Of a DNA stretch of 64,000 nucleotides, positions 27,384 through 35,679 are shown one piece after another. Every line of letters begins with the position of its first letter. The first letter of the stretch is position 1. Position numbers and translations under genes: made by a program. The stretch is from Paenibacillus sp. FSL H7-0357 (GTDB taxonomy: Bacteria > Bacillota > Bacilli > Paenibacillales > Paenibacillaceae): NCBI RefSeq assembly GCF_000758525.1, contig NZ_CP009241.1, positions 4,960,001-5,024,000 of the forward strand. Reading direction: 5' to 3'. The notes beneath the pieces are model-generated. The model saw only the letters and a program-made list of their open reading frames with translations. It searched no databases and was not told where the DNA came from.

Positions 27384-27423
27384 GAAACGGCTTCGCCGTT
27401 CTCAAAAGGACGGTATCCGTTTC
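27384..27423. repeat. Small hairpin element between genes
   Basis: Outer arms GAAACGG/CCGTTTC enclose a perfect hairpin AACGGC-TTC-GCCGTT. It is not followed by a T run and sits upstream of the DUF5412-like promoter region. It may be a member of a dispersed intergenic repeat family; only one copy is visible here. Confidence 0.35.
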
Positions 27424-27480
27424 AGCGAGAAATAGAAGGATAATTTATAGTGTGAAGCATATAAATTCTATATTTTAAAA

Positions 27481-27526
27481 AAACCTGCAGACGTAGTGCC
27501 ATCGTGGCACTGTCTGCAGGTTTTTG
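27481..27526 (-). terminator. Terminator of the polymer-forming lipoprotein gene
   Basis: Stem AAACCTGCAGAC/GTCTGCAGGTTT with an inner AGTGCC/GGCACT stem; T-rich on both sides. 29 nt after the stop at 27555. Confidence 0.85.
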
Positions 27527-27554
27527 TAAAAAAGTATGATTGCAGTAAATGAAT

Positions 27555-28106
27555 TTACTTAACTTCGGTTGCTCCAGTTACTTTACCATCCACTGCTGCG
27601 GATGCTTTCACATCTTCGCTGGCAAAGTAGAGGTTACCATCAATTGTAGAGGATTCGTGCAGGTTAAAACCTTTTGCTTCTACATATACATCACCTTTGA
27701 TGGTTCCGCCTTGCACTCTGAAGTTTTCACTTTGTACGGTAACCTTAGGTGCGGTAAGTGTGTAATTTGCAGTAACTTTGTGATCCGCATCCTGTGCATA
27801 AAGAGCAAGCTTGCGGTAAATTGCATTCTCAGCAACACCTTTATCATGGAACTCACCGGCTACAACAACGTCTTGATCAACAGTCACATCATTTAGAATA
27901 GCAACGATCCAGGTTCCTTCTGCACTTACAGCCTTAGTAAATGCAGCCGCTTCATTAACGATGGAAGCTGCCGATGTAGCATCTGTCTGAGCTGCTGCTG
28001 GAGAAGCAGTTGCTGCCTCATTTGCCGCCTTTTCATTATTCGCACCACAACCCGACAACAATGCAACCGATACTCCTGCTACTAGCAAACTTTTAAATAG
28101 TTTCAT
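27555..28106 (-). CDS. Lipoprotein with bactofilin-like repeat region
   Basis: 183 aa. Signal peptide ends in LLSGC (Cys near 20), then an Ala/Thr-rich linker. The C-terminal part has successive short beta-strand repeats (VTVDQDVVVAGEF, FRVQGGTIKGDVYVEAKG, STIDGNLYFASEDV, AAVDGKVTGATEV) of the polymer-forming, right-handed beta-helix kind. Probably a surface-anchored structural protein. Own promoter at 28154-28183, ribosome site GGGGG at 7 nt. Confidence 0.8.
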   Translation of the reverse strand: MKLFKSLLVAGVSVALLSGCGANNEKAANEAATASPAAAQTDATSAASIVNEAAAFTKAVSAEGTWIVAILNDVTVDQDVVVAGEFHDKGVAENAIYRKLALYAQDADHKVTANYTLTAPKVTVQSENFRVQGGTIKGDVYVEAKGFNLHESSTIDGNLYFASEDVKASAAVDGKVTGATEVK

Positions 28107-28153
28107 CTCAAATCCCCCTAAATTCTTTTTATAAATTTATTATATATTAAAAT

Positions 28154-28183
28154 TTTATAATAGTCACGTGAATCTTTTCACAA
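28154..28183 (-). promoter_or_regulatory. Sigma-A-type promoter of the polymer-forming lipoprotein
   Basis: Minus-strand TTGTGA (28178-28183), 18-nt spacer, TATAAA (28154-28159), 48 nt before the start codon. This separates the gene from the RNA transcript that ends at 28243. Confidence 0.6.
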
Positions 28184-28242
28184 TTCTGTGTCTTTTCATA
28201 TTTCGACAAGACATGACAGTCGTCCCCGATTTGCCGTAGGAA

Positions 28243-28293
28243 CGCATAAATCCCCGCTTACCTTCAGCCTAAGGTAAACGGGGATTTATGTGT
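28243..28293 (-). terminator. Strong terminator-like hairpin at the 3' end of the structured RNA
   Basis: CATAAATCCCCG (28245-28256) pairs perfectly with CGGGGATTTATG (28279-28290) and TTACCTT with AAGGTAA inside it. On the minus strand it follows the structured region. The next gene on that strand has its own promoter. Confidence 0.7.
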
Positions 28294-28428
28294 TCAATCC
28301 GTTCTTCAATTCAATCATTTCCTCCAGCAACAATCCATATCCCTGACATGGTGATTGTTATTCATATTTCGGTAGTCCCCGTGCGCTCCCTTTCGGAGTG
28401 TTGCTCCATGTCCTGCATATGGGATGAG

Positions 28429-28512
28429 TTCCCGCGTACTCGATGTCACGAAAAACGTTTTCACGGACGTTTTCCCTACTGTGAGCCATCGTGTTTAGTA
28501 CGCATCGCTAAC
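28429..28512 (-). repeat. Structured-RNA module, copy 2 (3' in the transcript)
   Basis: 84 nt, starting GTTAGCGATGC and ending GCGGGAA in RNA sense. The closing stem GCGTACT/AGTACGC is perfect and continues as CGATG/CATCG after a bulge. See copy 1 for the covarying partner. Confidence 0.6.
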
Positions 28513-28594
28513 CTTTTTCAATGGAATCACGCTCCTTCTTCCGCAAGATGAATCCTGCTTGAATAGCTGTTCCTTGTTCATGGTTACCTCTGGA

Positions 28595-28677
28595 TTCCCG
28601 CATACCCACGGTCTGCGAAAAGATGTCGTCACTTACACCTTCTCCAGCAGCAGCCGATTCCGGCATGCATCGCTAAC
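28595..28677 (-). repeat. Structured-RNA module, copy 1 (5' in the transcript)
   Basis: 83 nt with the same border motifs GTTAGCGATGC and GCGGGAA, offset from copy 2 by 165-166 nt. The closing stem is GCATGCC/GGTATGC: relative to copy 2 three of seven pairs differ (G-C to A-U, A-U to G-U, U-A to C-G) and all keep pairing, while the interior sequence has diverged. Confidence 0.6.
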
Positions 28678-28932
28678 GGTAGTACATCGGGGCCTCTCCT
28701 TTCCTACATTCATTTCTAAATTTAGGAATGAGTCCATCACCTGTAACCGCTTGCTGCTGTTCTTTGTGGTTACCATTTGGTGATGTCTATATCTTAACGT
28801 ATTACGCCTAAAAATTAAACCTTCATAATATTATGTATTCTGTCGCAATACCTGGAAAATCCTGATCTCTTGCAATGAACCGCCCAGACCTAAGAATTCC
28901 TTTGAATTTTGGACTATTGTGCGTAAATACGC

Positions 28933-28960
28933 AAAAACCGCCTTGAGATTCCAAGACGGC
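28933..28960 (-). terminator. Terminator after the small membrane protein
   Basis: Stem CCGTCTTGG/CAAGGCGG followed by TTTTTG on the minus strand, 23 nt after the stop at 28983. Confidence 0.85.
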
Positions 28961-28982
28961 TGGTGATCTGAAGCCGAAAATA

Positions 28983-29345
28983 TTAATCCCTGATCAGAAA
29001 TATGTATTCAAACAGCAAAATAAAAAAGGCGGTGAACATTCCTACCGAGTTAATGACCGTAAGTTCTGCCACATAATTTTCGCTTTGAAAATGAGAAAAG
29101 AAGGCGACAGTCCAAAGCACCGCAAAAAAAAGCGGGATCATTCCGGAAACAGCTCCAACGGCTGCCCGTCTGCCCCGGTAGATAAACAATGTAATCTCCG
29201 AAACGGTGTAAACGATAAAAATAATGATCTCAGACAACTTAACCGAATCCGGAATGTGGAGCTTGAAAAGATGCATGAGAGCATACTGCAGAGCCAAAAC
29301 AGTAAATAACCAGTTGTTAAACGAAATCCTCTTAAAGATCAGCAT
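28983..29345 (-). CDS. Small integral membrane protein, function unknown
   Basis: 120 aa with four predicted helices and short loops (WLFTVLALQYALMHLF, LSEIIIFIVYTVSEITLFIY, MIPLFFAVLWTVAFF, FTAFFILLFEYIFLI). ATG 29345 has AAGGGAG 8 nt upstream, better than the upstream in-frame ATG at 29393. Monocistronic. Confidence 0.72.
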   Translation of the reverse strand: MLIFKRISFNNWLFTVLALQYALMHLFKLHIPDSVKLSEIIIFIVYTVSEITLFIYRGRRAAVGAVSGMIPLFFAVLWTVAFFSHFQSENYVAELTVINSVGMFTAFFILLFEYIFLIRD

Positions 29346-29503
29346 TAAATCGACTCCCTTAAACAGAGTAATCGGACTGCTGTCATATGGCACGGATGAT
29401 CCTGGAAATGCAGGCCGATTCCATAATGATATCGCTTACATTATACTGGAAAATTTTATTAAATTCTGTGGATATCCTATGACATTTGATCTAAGTAAAT
29501 AGT

Positions 29504-29552
29504 ATCACCCTTTCGCCGGAGTTGCACAATGAATCCCGGCTGAGAGGGTGAT
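29504..29552 (-). terminator. Probable terminator of the TetR-MFS-ABC operon
   Basis: ATCACCCT/AGGGTGAT with an inner GCCGG/CCGGC stem, 27 nt after the ATPase stop; the U tail is weak. Confidence 0.55.
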
Positions 29553-29578
29553 GCAAATTTCATTCCTTAGTCTATCGC

Positions 29579-30343
29579 TCAGAACTCCAGGGTCCGCAGC
29601 CATGAGGACAACTTCTCTTCCCTCTGCTTAAGATCACCTTTTTCTTTATGATATTTGCCCAGCCAATGCTCCGAAGCCATTCGGCCATCCAGCATGTAGA
29701 GCACCCGCTCTGCACCAGCAGCGACCTTGGCATCATGGGTAACCAGAAGAATTGTTGTTCCCGAACGGTTAATCTCCCCCAGGATTTCCATGATCTCACC
29801 GGCAGCCTTGGAGTTCAGTGCTCCTGTAGGCTCATCGCCAAACAGAATATCCGGCTGATTGATCAGCGCCCTGCAGATCGCCACTCTCTGTGATTGTCCG
29901 CCGGACACCTCTGTTATTCCCCGGTCAGCCAATGCGGAAATGCCTGTCCTTTTCATAAGATCGGCAGCTCTTGCATTGATGGCTCTACGGCTGGTCTTTT
30001 TCGCCCGGTAAGCGGACAGGATGATATTGTCGCGGATATTCAGATTTTTTAACAGATGCATCTGCTGAAAAATGAATCCCATACTATACAGGCGCAGCGC
30101 CGCCAGTTCGGTTTCGGAAAGGGAGCTGATCTCCTGCCCCTTAAAAAGGACACTGCCCGCAGTCATTGTATCCATACCGCTTAATGTATACAACAATGTT
30201 GATTTGCCGGAGCCTGAAGGTCCCATCACTGCTGTGAACTCCCCCTGTGGAATCTGCAGGTTGATCTCTTTTAATACAGGCTGCTGCGTTCCTTGCCCGT
30301 TTGAATAAGTTTTGCTTAATCCCTTAGTTTCTAATATATGCAT
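29579..30343 (-). CDS. ABC transporter ATP-binding protein (MacB/LolD-like)
   Basis: 254 aa. Walker A MGPSGSGKSTLLY (about 40-52), signature EVSGGQSQRVA, Walker B PDILFGDEPTGALNS. Partner of the 779-aa FtsX permease 15 nt upstream. Class suggests mechanotransmission-type export or resistance rather than import. Last gene of the TetR-led operon. Confidence 0.9.
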   Translation of the reverse strand: MHILETKGLSKTYSNGQGTQQPVLKEINLQIPQGEFTAVMGPSGSGKSTLLYTLSGMDTMTAGSVLFKGQEISSLSETELAALRLYSMGFIFQQMHLLKNLNIRDNIILSAYRAKKTSRRAINARAADLMKRTGISALADRGITEVSGGQSQRVAICRALINQPDILFGDEPTGALNSKAAGEIMEILGEINRSGTTILLVTHDAKVAAGAERVLYMLDGRMASEHWLGKYHKEKGDLKQREEKLSSWLRTLEF

Positions 30344-30358
30344 CCAGTTGTCGCCCCC

Positions 30359-32698
30359 TCAGTCGGCTATTTTATTCGTGAACCCGGACTTGTGTATGGA
30401 TCCTGTACTTCCTATAGTAGTAACCGCCACGGCCAGCATGAGGCTAACCGGAAGAATCAGATAGGCCAGCACCGGATCAACCTCAAGCTGAATTCGGGAA
30501 GCACCCAGGAATGATCCGAGAACATGCACCAGACTTTGACCGATCGTCCCGGCCGTCAAGATCCCAAGCAGGCTGCCAAGACCGGCGATCAGCAGCGTTC
30601 TGGCCAGATATTGCCGGCGGATATCAGCGACCGTGAACCCGATGCTTCGCAAGATTGTAATTTGTGTGGAATCCTTCGCCAGCAGCATTTTTAGAAACAA
30701 GGACGTAATCAGTACCGCTATCGAGATGGAAATGGTGATCGCGAGTATAGTAACCATCCGCAGCTGCTTAACCGTATTCCCCAGGGTCTGAGCTAAATAG
30801 CTGTCCAGATAAGTGATTTTAGCCGGATAGAATGCCCCGGCCAACTCTTCTATTTTCCCGGCGACCGGAATTTCAGGCTGTACATCCACCGCTACCACAT
30901 ACCACATTACAGTCTTTGGATCATAAGGCAGCTGCGCTTTGGCCGTCCGCCCTCCATTGGTGATATCCTGATAGATTCCGCTTACTGTCAGCTGCCGTTC
31001 TTTCCCTCCAGCCTTGATAAGAAGCGTATCCCCGACCCGTTTATTCAGCTCCTTAGCGTTCAGATCAGACAGGGCGATTGCACTTCCGCCTTCCGGGGCG
31101 CCCCCTTCTATGTATGACAAAGGAAAGATGGAGAAATCTCCTGTTTCCACATTGATATTCTCCCAGACGTCATCACTTCCCAGTACCTTAAACCGGGAGG
31201 TAATCAGCGGCGATAGTTTCTTGATGTCTGGATCCTTCTTAAGTGTTGTGAGCATTTGTTCAAACCGCCGGGCGGTATCGCCTGACTGCTGAAGATCAAT
31301 CCGGATGGTGCTCTGTCCTACGCCCATATAGGATATAAAGTGCGGGGAGCGCAGCGTATTCAACAAATTCACCGGCATGATGATCATAAACAGACAGATG
31401 ACCACAACCAGCAGCAACACTCCGAACATGCTGAAGCGGCTGTACACGTCTTTTAACCCTAAAAAACCATTCACAGGCAGCCATTTACGGTTGCTGAGTG
31501 TAAACGATGACGTATGTGTTCTCCCCACCCCGGCAGTACCTGACCGCAAGGCTTCAATGGCTGTGATCCGGTTGAACCTTCTAAGGATCAGCCTGCAAAA
31601 GAGCACAACAATCCCGAAGCTCAGACTGACAGCGAGTAAAGGAACAATATACTGAAGCAGACCCTTCGGAGCCGCGCCCAGGTACAGGCTAATGTTGGCT
31701 GTAAACAACCGTGCAGTAAAAAGGGACAATCCATAGCCGCAGCATGAAGCCAAAGCGGCCAGTATGATGTATTTGGCCATATAGATTCTTCTGATATCCT
31801 GCCGCGGCAGTCCGATTGCTTTCATGACTCCGATCTCCCTGTAATCCTCCTCCATGGAGGCGATCATCGTAAATCTGAGACACAGGATAGCAATCACCAT
31901 AAGCAGGAGGCTCACCAGTATAATGACAAGGGCTATAATTCCGTCGGTTAGAGCATTTAGCGTCTTAAATAAAGGGTAATCAATGGTCGGTCCTTTATCT
32001 GGCAGGCCGGCAGATTGATAGCTATTACGGAACTCAGTAAGCTTGCTGCTATCCTTGAGCTGAAATTCAATCAGATATTCCACTTCACCAACGTTCCCCC
32101 GCAGCGCTGTGTAATCCGCCTCATTTACGACAAAACGTTTGGAGCTGACAATCGCCGGATTCATTTGAACATCCCGGACAAAATCAACGATCACGAACTC
32201 TCTGGTAAAGGACCCGGAGGTAACATTGACCTTATCCCCGATGTGCAGCTGCTTCTGTCCCTTATAGTAGATAGGAACGGCAATTTCGCCGCGTGAAACC
32301 GTGATCACCTGATTATCCAGATTCAGCAGCAGATCGAAATTCTGATTCTGCTTCACAAAACCGATATCCATGACGCTGGCGGCTTCCGACTTTTCCGGAT
32401 TGCCCAAGTACACATTTGAGCCGTCGACCGTAAGCATCTCCACCGTCTGCTGATCCTGTACAAGCGGATTTTCCGAAACAAAACGTTTAAGGGCGGAATC
32501 ATCTAGGGTCCCGGAATGCATTTGCACAAAATGGGGAGCCTTGGATGTTGCCAGGAGCTGATTCAGCGAGCCGGTCAGTTCCATAATGATGTGCGAGGCA
32601 GAAGCAACCAGCAGCGAAGACAGCATAATAAAAACGAACAATCCGCCGGTGATGATTTTATTGCGTAGAACATCTCTTTTTACGATTTGCAGCAGCAT
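30359..32698 (-). CDS. FtsX-family ABC permease
   Basis: 779 aa with the duplicated FtsX layout: helix near the N-terminus (IITGGLFVFIMLSSLLVAS), an extracellular MacB-like domain, three helices (LVIILVSLLLMVIAIL, YIILAALASCCGYGLS, IVPLLAVSLSFGIVVLF), a second extracellular domain and three more helices at the C-terminus. Cytosolic motif DYREIGVMKAIGLPRQDIRR is characteristic. ATG 32698 has GGAGG 12 nt upstream; upstream codons up to 32782 overlap the MFS gene. Operates with the following ATPase. Confidence 0.88.
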   Translation of the reverse strand: MLLQIVKRDVLRNKIITGGLFVFIMLSSLLVASASHIIMELTGSLNQLLATSKAPHFVQMHSGTLDDSALKRFVSENPLVQDQQTVEMLTVDGSNVYLGNPEKSEAASVMDIGFVKQNQNFDLLLNLDNQVITVSRGEIAVPIYYKGQKQLHIGDKVNVTSGSFTREFVIVDFVRDVQMNPAIVSSKRFVVNEADYTALRGNVGEVEYLIEFQLKDSSKLTEFRNSYQSAGLPDKGPTIDYPLFKTLNALTDGIIALVIILVSLLLMVIAILCLRFTMIASMEEDYREIGVMKAIGLPRQDIRRIYMAKYIILAALASCCGYGLSLFTARLFTANISLYLGAAPKGLLQYIVPLLAVSLSFGIVVLFCRLILRRFNRITAIEALRSGTAGVGRTHTSSFTLSNRKWLPVNGFLGLKDVYSRFSMFGVLLLVVVICLFMIIMPVNLLNTLRSPHFISYMGVGQSTIRIDLQQSGDTARRFEQMLTTLKKDPDIKKLSPLITSRFKVLGSDDVWENINVETGDFSIFPLSYIEGGAPEGGSAIALSDLNAKELNKRVGDTLLIKAGGKERQLTVSGIYQDITNGGRTAKAQLPYDPKTVMWYVVAVDVQPEIPVAGKIEELAGAFYPAKITYLDSYLAQTLGNTVKQLRMVTILAITISISIAVLITSLFLKMLLAKDSTQITILRSIGFTVADIRRQYLARTLLIAGLGSLLGILTAGTIGQSLVHVLGSFLGASRIQLEVDPVLAYLILPVSLMLAVAVTTIGSTGSIHKSGFTNKIAD

Positions 32699-32735
32699 CT
32701 GGCTGTCTTGCCTCCTTCTCCGATATAGAAACTCA

Positions 32736-34022
32736 TTAATGTTGTTGTTCAAGAGCCCGAATAGATTTGATTCTTGGAACAATCACCGCCACAATTACTA
32801 TCAGCAAACCGCAGACGATGAACAGGAGTCCGATACCCCGGCCTTCTCCTGTACCCAGCACCTTGCCCACTGAGGAAGCAAGACTTCCCCCGCTGCGCAG
32901 CAGTGGATTAAAGACATGATCTGCCAGCACCCCGGCTACAGCATAAGCGGCCACATACCCGAGCTGTGAAAGAATGCCAATGATCCCCCAAGCACGGCCT
33001 TGTGCTTCGGCGGCGATATTTTTTCGGATCAGCACGTCAGCACAGGTGTTAATGAAGGGTAGTGCCGCGAAGAACAACAATCCGGCTGCAGCGATAAAAT
33101 ATAGATTTGTAGTCAGACCAACCAGTGCAAAGAAACCTCCGGCGAATCCCAGGCTTACAGCCAGCACCCTGGCATATCGGCCCTTAATGCTGAACATCCC
33201 GATGAACAGACTGCCGATCAGCATGCCAATCGCACTTACCGATTCCACTGTGCCCAGGGTTTGCGTATCTGTAAACGGCAGTAAGAGCGGTGTAAACAAG
33301 GTCTGGAGAAAACCCATATAGAATGTAACCAGCGATAAAATGACCGTAAGCTGTAGAACACCTTTCACGGAAACGAGCGTATCCCAACCCTCCTTCAGCT
33401 CTCTTGCAAAGGACTGCCGTGTTTTCGCTGGAAACTCAGCCTGCAGGTTCTTTTTCACAGCCAGCACCGCAAGCACGGTCACCACAAAAGTAGAGATATC
33501 TATAATCAGCACAGCCTTTATATCCATGTAGCCAAGCAACACCCCGGCAATCAGCGGAGAGAGAAGATATTTGGAGGAGGCTGCAAGCTGCACCAGCCCG
33601 CTGGCCTTGGCAAACTGCTCCTCGGTCAATAAATCGGTAATGGTCGCCTTGTAAGCCGGTTCGAGCAAGGATACGAATATGGAGCTGAAGGCCACTCCGA
33701 GACAAATTTGCCAAACGGGCGGATCGCCCAGCAGCATGAGAAACAGTAGGAAGACAAGTCCAAATGCGGAGCATAGATCACCCGTGATCATCATCAGCCG
33801 CCGGTCAAAGCGGTCAGCCAGCACGCCGCCGATTGGACTGAGCAGAATGGAAGGCAGAAAAGCGCAGAGCGTTACCAGCGCTACACTGGCCGCAGTCCCT
33901 GTCATCTGGTACACATAAACACCCAGAGCAAAAGCGGTCAGCCCACTGCCCATACTGGATATCCATTCTCCTGTCCATAACACCAGAAACTTGCTGAAGG
34001 ATTTATTGTTCTGTTTCCCCAT
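32736..34022 (-). CDS. MFS transporter (MFS_3/enterobactin-exporter-like)
   Basis: 428 aa, twelve helices. Motif A is GGVLADRFDRRLMM after helix 2; the N-terminus VLWTGEWISSMGSGLTAFALGVYVYQMTG is typical of the macrolide/siderophore efflux group (MefA/YfiS type). It overlaps the TetR stop by 20 nt, suggesting translational coupling. Probably a drug efflux pump controlled by the adjacent TetR protein. Confidence 0.88.
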   Translation of the reverse strand: MGKQNNKSFSKFLVLWTGEWISSMGSGLTAFALGVYVYQMTGTAASVALVTLCAFLPSILLSPIGGVLADRFDRRLMMITGDLCSAFGLVFLLFLMLLGDPPVWQICLGVAFSSIFVSLLEPAYKATITDLLTEEQFAKASGLVQLAASSKYLLSPLIAGVLLGYMDIKAVLIIDISTFVVTVLAVLAVKKNLQAEFPAKTRQSFARELKEGWDTLVSVKGVLQLTVILSLVTFYMGFLQTLFTPLLLPFTDTQTLGTVESVSAIGMLIGSLFIGMFSIKGRYARVLAVSLGFAGGFFALVGLTTNLYFIAAAGLLFFAALPFINTCADVLIRKNIAAEAQGRAWGIIGILSQLGYVAAYAVAGVLADHVFNPLLRSGGSLASSVGKVLGTGEGRGIGLLFIVCGLLIVIVAVIVPRIKSIRALEQQH

Positions 34023-34689
34023 CCTTTATCCCCGCCCTCTCATCCTTTCCATCAGCTACGGGCGGCTGCCCGAACATTTGTGTGACATAGGCGAAGCTGC
34101 CCTGCTTGGCACCCAGAGAGGTTTCCATAATATGAATAAAAGCCTCGATCTTGCGGAGAATTTCCTCCGGCTGCCACTGGAAGATGCCTTCATCCAGCAG
34201 AAATTGCGAAGCCACCAGCAGAAACTCAACCGTTTCCCTGGGATAAGCGGTATGGAATAACTGCTCCTCGATGCCCTGCTCAATGACTTCTGTCAATACA
34301 GGTGTCAGCCGGAGAATGGTTTCCGTCAAGCTCTTTTGATGAAGCTGGGCATTCTCCGCCTGATGGAACTGCTCAATCAGTTGCTCCTTCCCTTCCGAGT
34401 CCGGCTTCTGTGCCATAATGATCCTCAACAGCTTCTCATGAACCGTAAGCCTGTGATCGGAGGCAATCTCTTTCGCAGCTGCGACCCCGGCATCAATGAA
34501 CCGCATGACCACCGCATCCATTACCTCCTCCTTCGATTTGAAGTAATAATAGAAGGTTCCCTTGGCGATTCCGATCCTCTGCAAAATATCGTTAATTGTA
34601 GTTCTGCTATACCCCTGGGTGAAAAAAAGCAGCTCTGCCATATCTAAAATTTCGTTTCTGCGTTCTTCAGGTTCCTTGGAAATCCGCAT
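34003..34689 (-). CDS. TetR-family repressor
   Basis: 228 aa. N-terminal HTH: RNEILDMAELLFFTQGYSRTTINDILQRIGIAKGTFYYYFKSKEE (residues about 8-52). The C-terminal ligand domain is divergent. ATG 34689 has GGAGG 9 nt before it. A palindrome 23 nt upstream (34712-34726) is the likely autoregulatory operator. First gene of the efflux operon. Confidence 0.92.
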   Translation of the reverse strand: MRISKEPEERRNEILDMAELLFFTQGYSRTTINDILQRIGIAKGTFYYYFKSKEEVMDAVVMRFIDAGVAAAKEIASDHRLTVHEKLLRIIMAQKPDSEGKEQLIEQFHQAENAQLHQKSLTETILRLTPVLTEVIEQGIEEQLFHTAYPRETVEFLLVASQFLLDEGIFQWQPEEILRKIEAFIHIMETSLGAKQGSFAYVTQMFGQPPVADGKDERAGIKDGETEQ

Positions 34690-34711
34690 AATTGTAATCC
34701 TCCATTTCATC

Positions 34712-34726
34712 GACCGACCGTCGGTC
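34712..34726. promoter_or_regulatory. TetR operator
   Basis: Perfect palindrome GACCGAC-C-GTCGGTC directly upstream of the tetR-like gene. Arms of this type are common operators of efflux-controlling TetR repressors in Bacilli. Confidence 0.75.
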
Positions 34727-34795
34727 TATTATGATTATAGTGAGTACCCCCCTCTATTGTCAATCACTGGATTAAGAAAATAATCGCACGCAAAG

Positions 34796-34825
34796 AAACT
34801 CCCGCATACTTAGCTGCAGGAGTTT
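34796..34825 (-). terminator. Terminator after the histidine phosphatase
   Basis: AAACTCCTGCA pairs with TGCGGGAGTTT (minus strand, one G-U), followed by a T-rich tail; 31 nt after the stop. Confidence 0.7.
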
Positions 34826-34855
34826 TTGTGTTCATGTGATATTTAGATCCTTTGA

Positions 34856-35461
34856 TTAGACACTCAACGTTTCCATTGCAATCTCCCATTTTCCGGCATC
34901 ATAATGGATGTGATGGAGACTGGTATATGTACTAGGGTAAGCTTTGCCTTTATTCGACCACTCTACCCCATTTAAAATATGATAAATAATATTAATAACT
35001 CCGCCATGGGTTACAATTAAAATGTTCCCCTCCCCCTTGTTGAGGAGCTGCTCCTCGCATAACTTCTTAAAGGTTGCCTGTATACGGGTGAAAAAATCAA
35101 TCGGACTCTCCCCGCCCGGGAATTCCTCATCCATCCGCAAAGTCGAGAAATAGAGACCCGGATACTGCTCCTCTACAAGTTCATGAGCCATCCCGGCGAT
35201 GAGGCCATTGTTCATTTCTCTCCAGTTGTTGCTGCTTTCGAGTGGTAAGCGGAGTTCACTGGCAATCTCGGTTGCGGTTTCAACCGCACGGCTTAAATCA
35301 CTGCTAACCACCCGCTGAATGTTGTAAAGATTGTTGTGCGCTTTAAGATACTGCCCCAGCTTTTTCGACTGTTCAATTCCTTCTGCAATAAGCCCACGCT
35401 GGCTCCATCCACCGCGGAATCCCTCATCATCTTTACCGTGTCTGACCAAATAGATTGACAT
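34856..35461 (-). CDS. Histidine phosphatase (phosphoglycerate-mutase-like)
   Basis: 201 aa, cytosolic. Catalytic RHG is in SIYLVRHGKDD (about residues 2-12), the second His in IVTHGGVINIIYH. Length and motifs fit a broad-range phosphatase rather than glycolytic mutase. ATG 35461 has GGGGGAG at 4 nt; an upstream in-frame start at 35536 lacks a site. Confidence 0.88.
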   Translation of the reverse strand: MSIYLVRHGKDDEGFRGGWSQRGLIAEGIEQSKKLGQYLKAHNNLYNIQRVVSSDLSRAVETATEIASELRLPLESSNNWREMNNGLIAGMAHELVEEQYPGLYFSTLRMDEEFPGGESPIDFFTRIQATFKKLCEEQLLNKGEGNILIVTHGGVINIIYHILNGVEWSNKGKAYPSTYTSLHHIHYDAGKWEIAMETLSV

Positions 35462-35679
35462 TGTTCTCCCCCGCAACCATTCTGTTATATTGTGAGCTGT
35501 TCCTGATTTCACTTGAATACTGGATGGGACAGCCATTCCTCCCTCAGCAGCCCCATTTGAATTGAATCATAAAATTCTCCATTTGTATGTTAATATTATT
35601 GGTTGAAAGGCAAACTATCGCGCAGATGCCGGGTTTCACCCATGAACTCTCCTGATATGATAATGAAAGGATAAACCCA

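Larger units (their letters stand above)
28243..28786 (-). ncRNA. Putative structured non-coding RNA of about 540 nt, class unknown
   Basis: No credible protein frame covers 28294-28860. On the minus strand the region starts with nested stems (CATCACC/GGTGATG at 28735-28741 with 28779-28785, and GGTTAC/GTAACC inside), then contains two similar modules (28595-28677 and 28429-28512), a 3' domain closed by GACATGG/CCATGTC (28345-28351 with 28406-28412) with a CTCC-GAAA-GGGAG tetraloop hairpin, and ends at the 28243-28293 hairpin. A TAAGAT box at 28791-28796 places the start at about 28785, exactly where the first stem begins; the -35 is weak. It is isolated from neighbours by a terminator upstream (28933-28960) and a separate promoter downstream. 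I could not match it to M-box, T-box, ydaO, cobalamin, tmRNA, RNase P or 6S signatures. Confidence 0.6.

Noticed and set aside
28288..28783. Plus-strand frames of 87 and 74 codons in the structured-RNA region
   Set aside because: No ribosome sites, low-complexity Ser/Cys/Phe-rich translations, and the opposite strand has extensive base pairing.
28243..28786. M-box, T-box, cobalamin or ydaO riboswitch
   Set aside because: The conserved cores of these classes are not found on either strand, and the downstream gene has its own promoter after the terminator.
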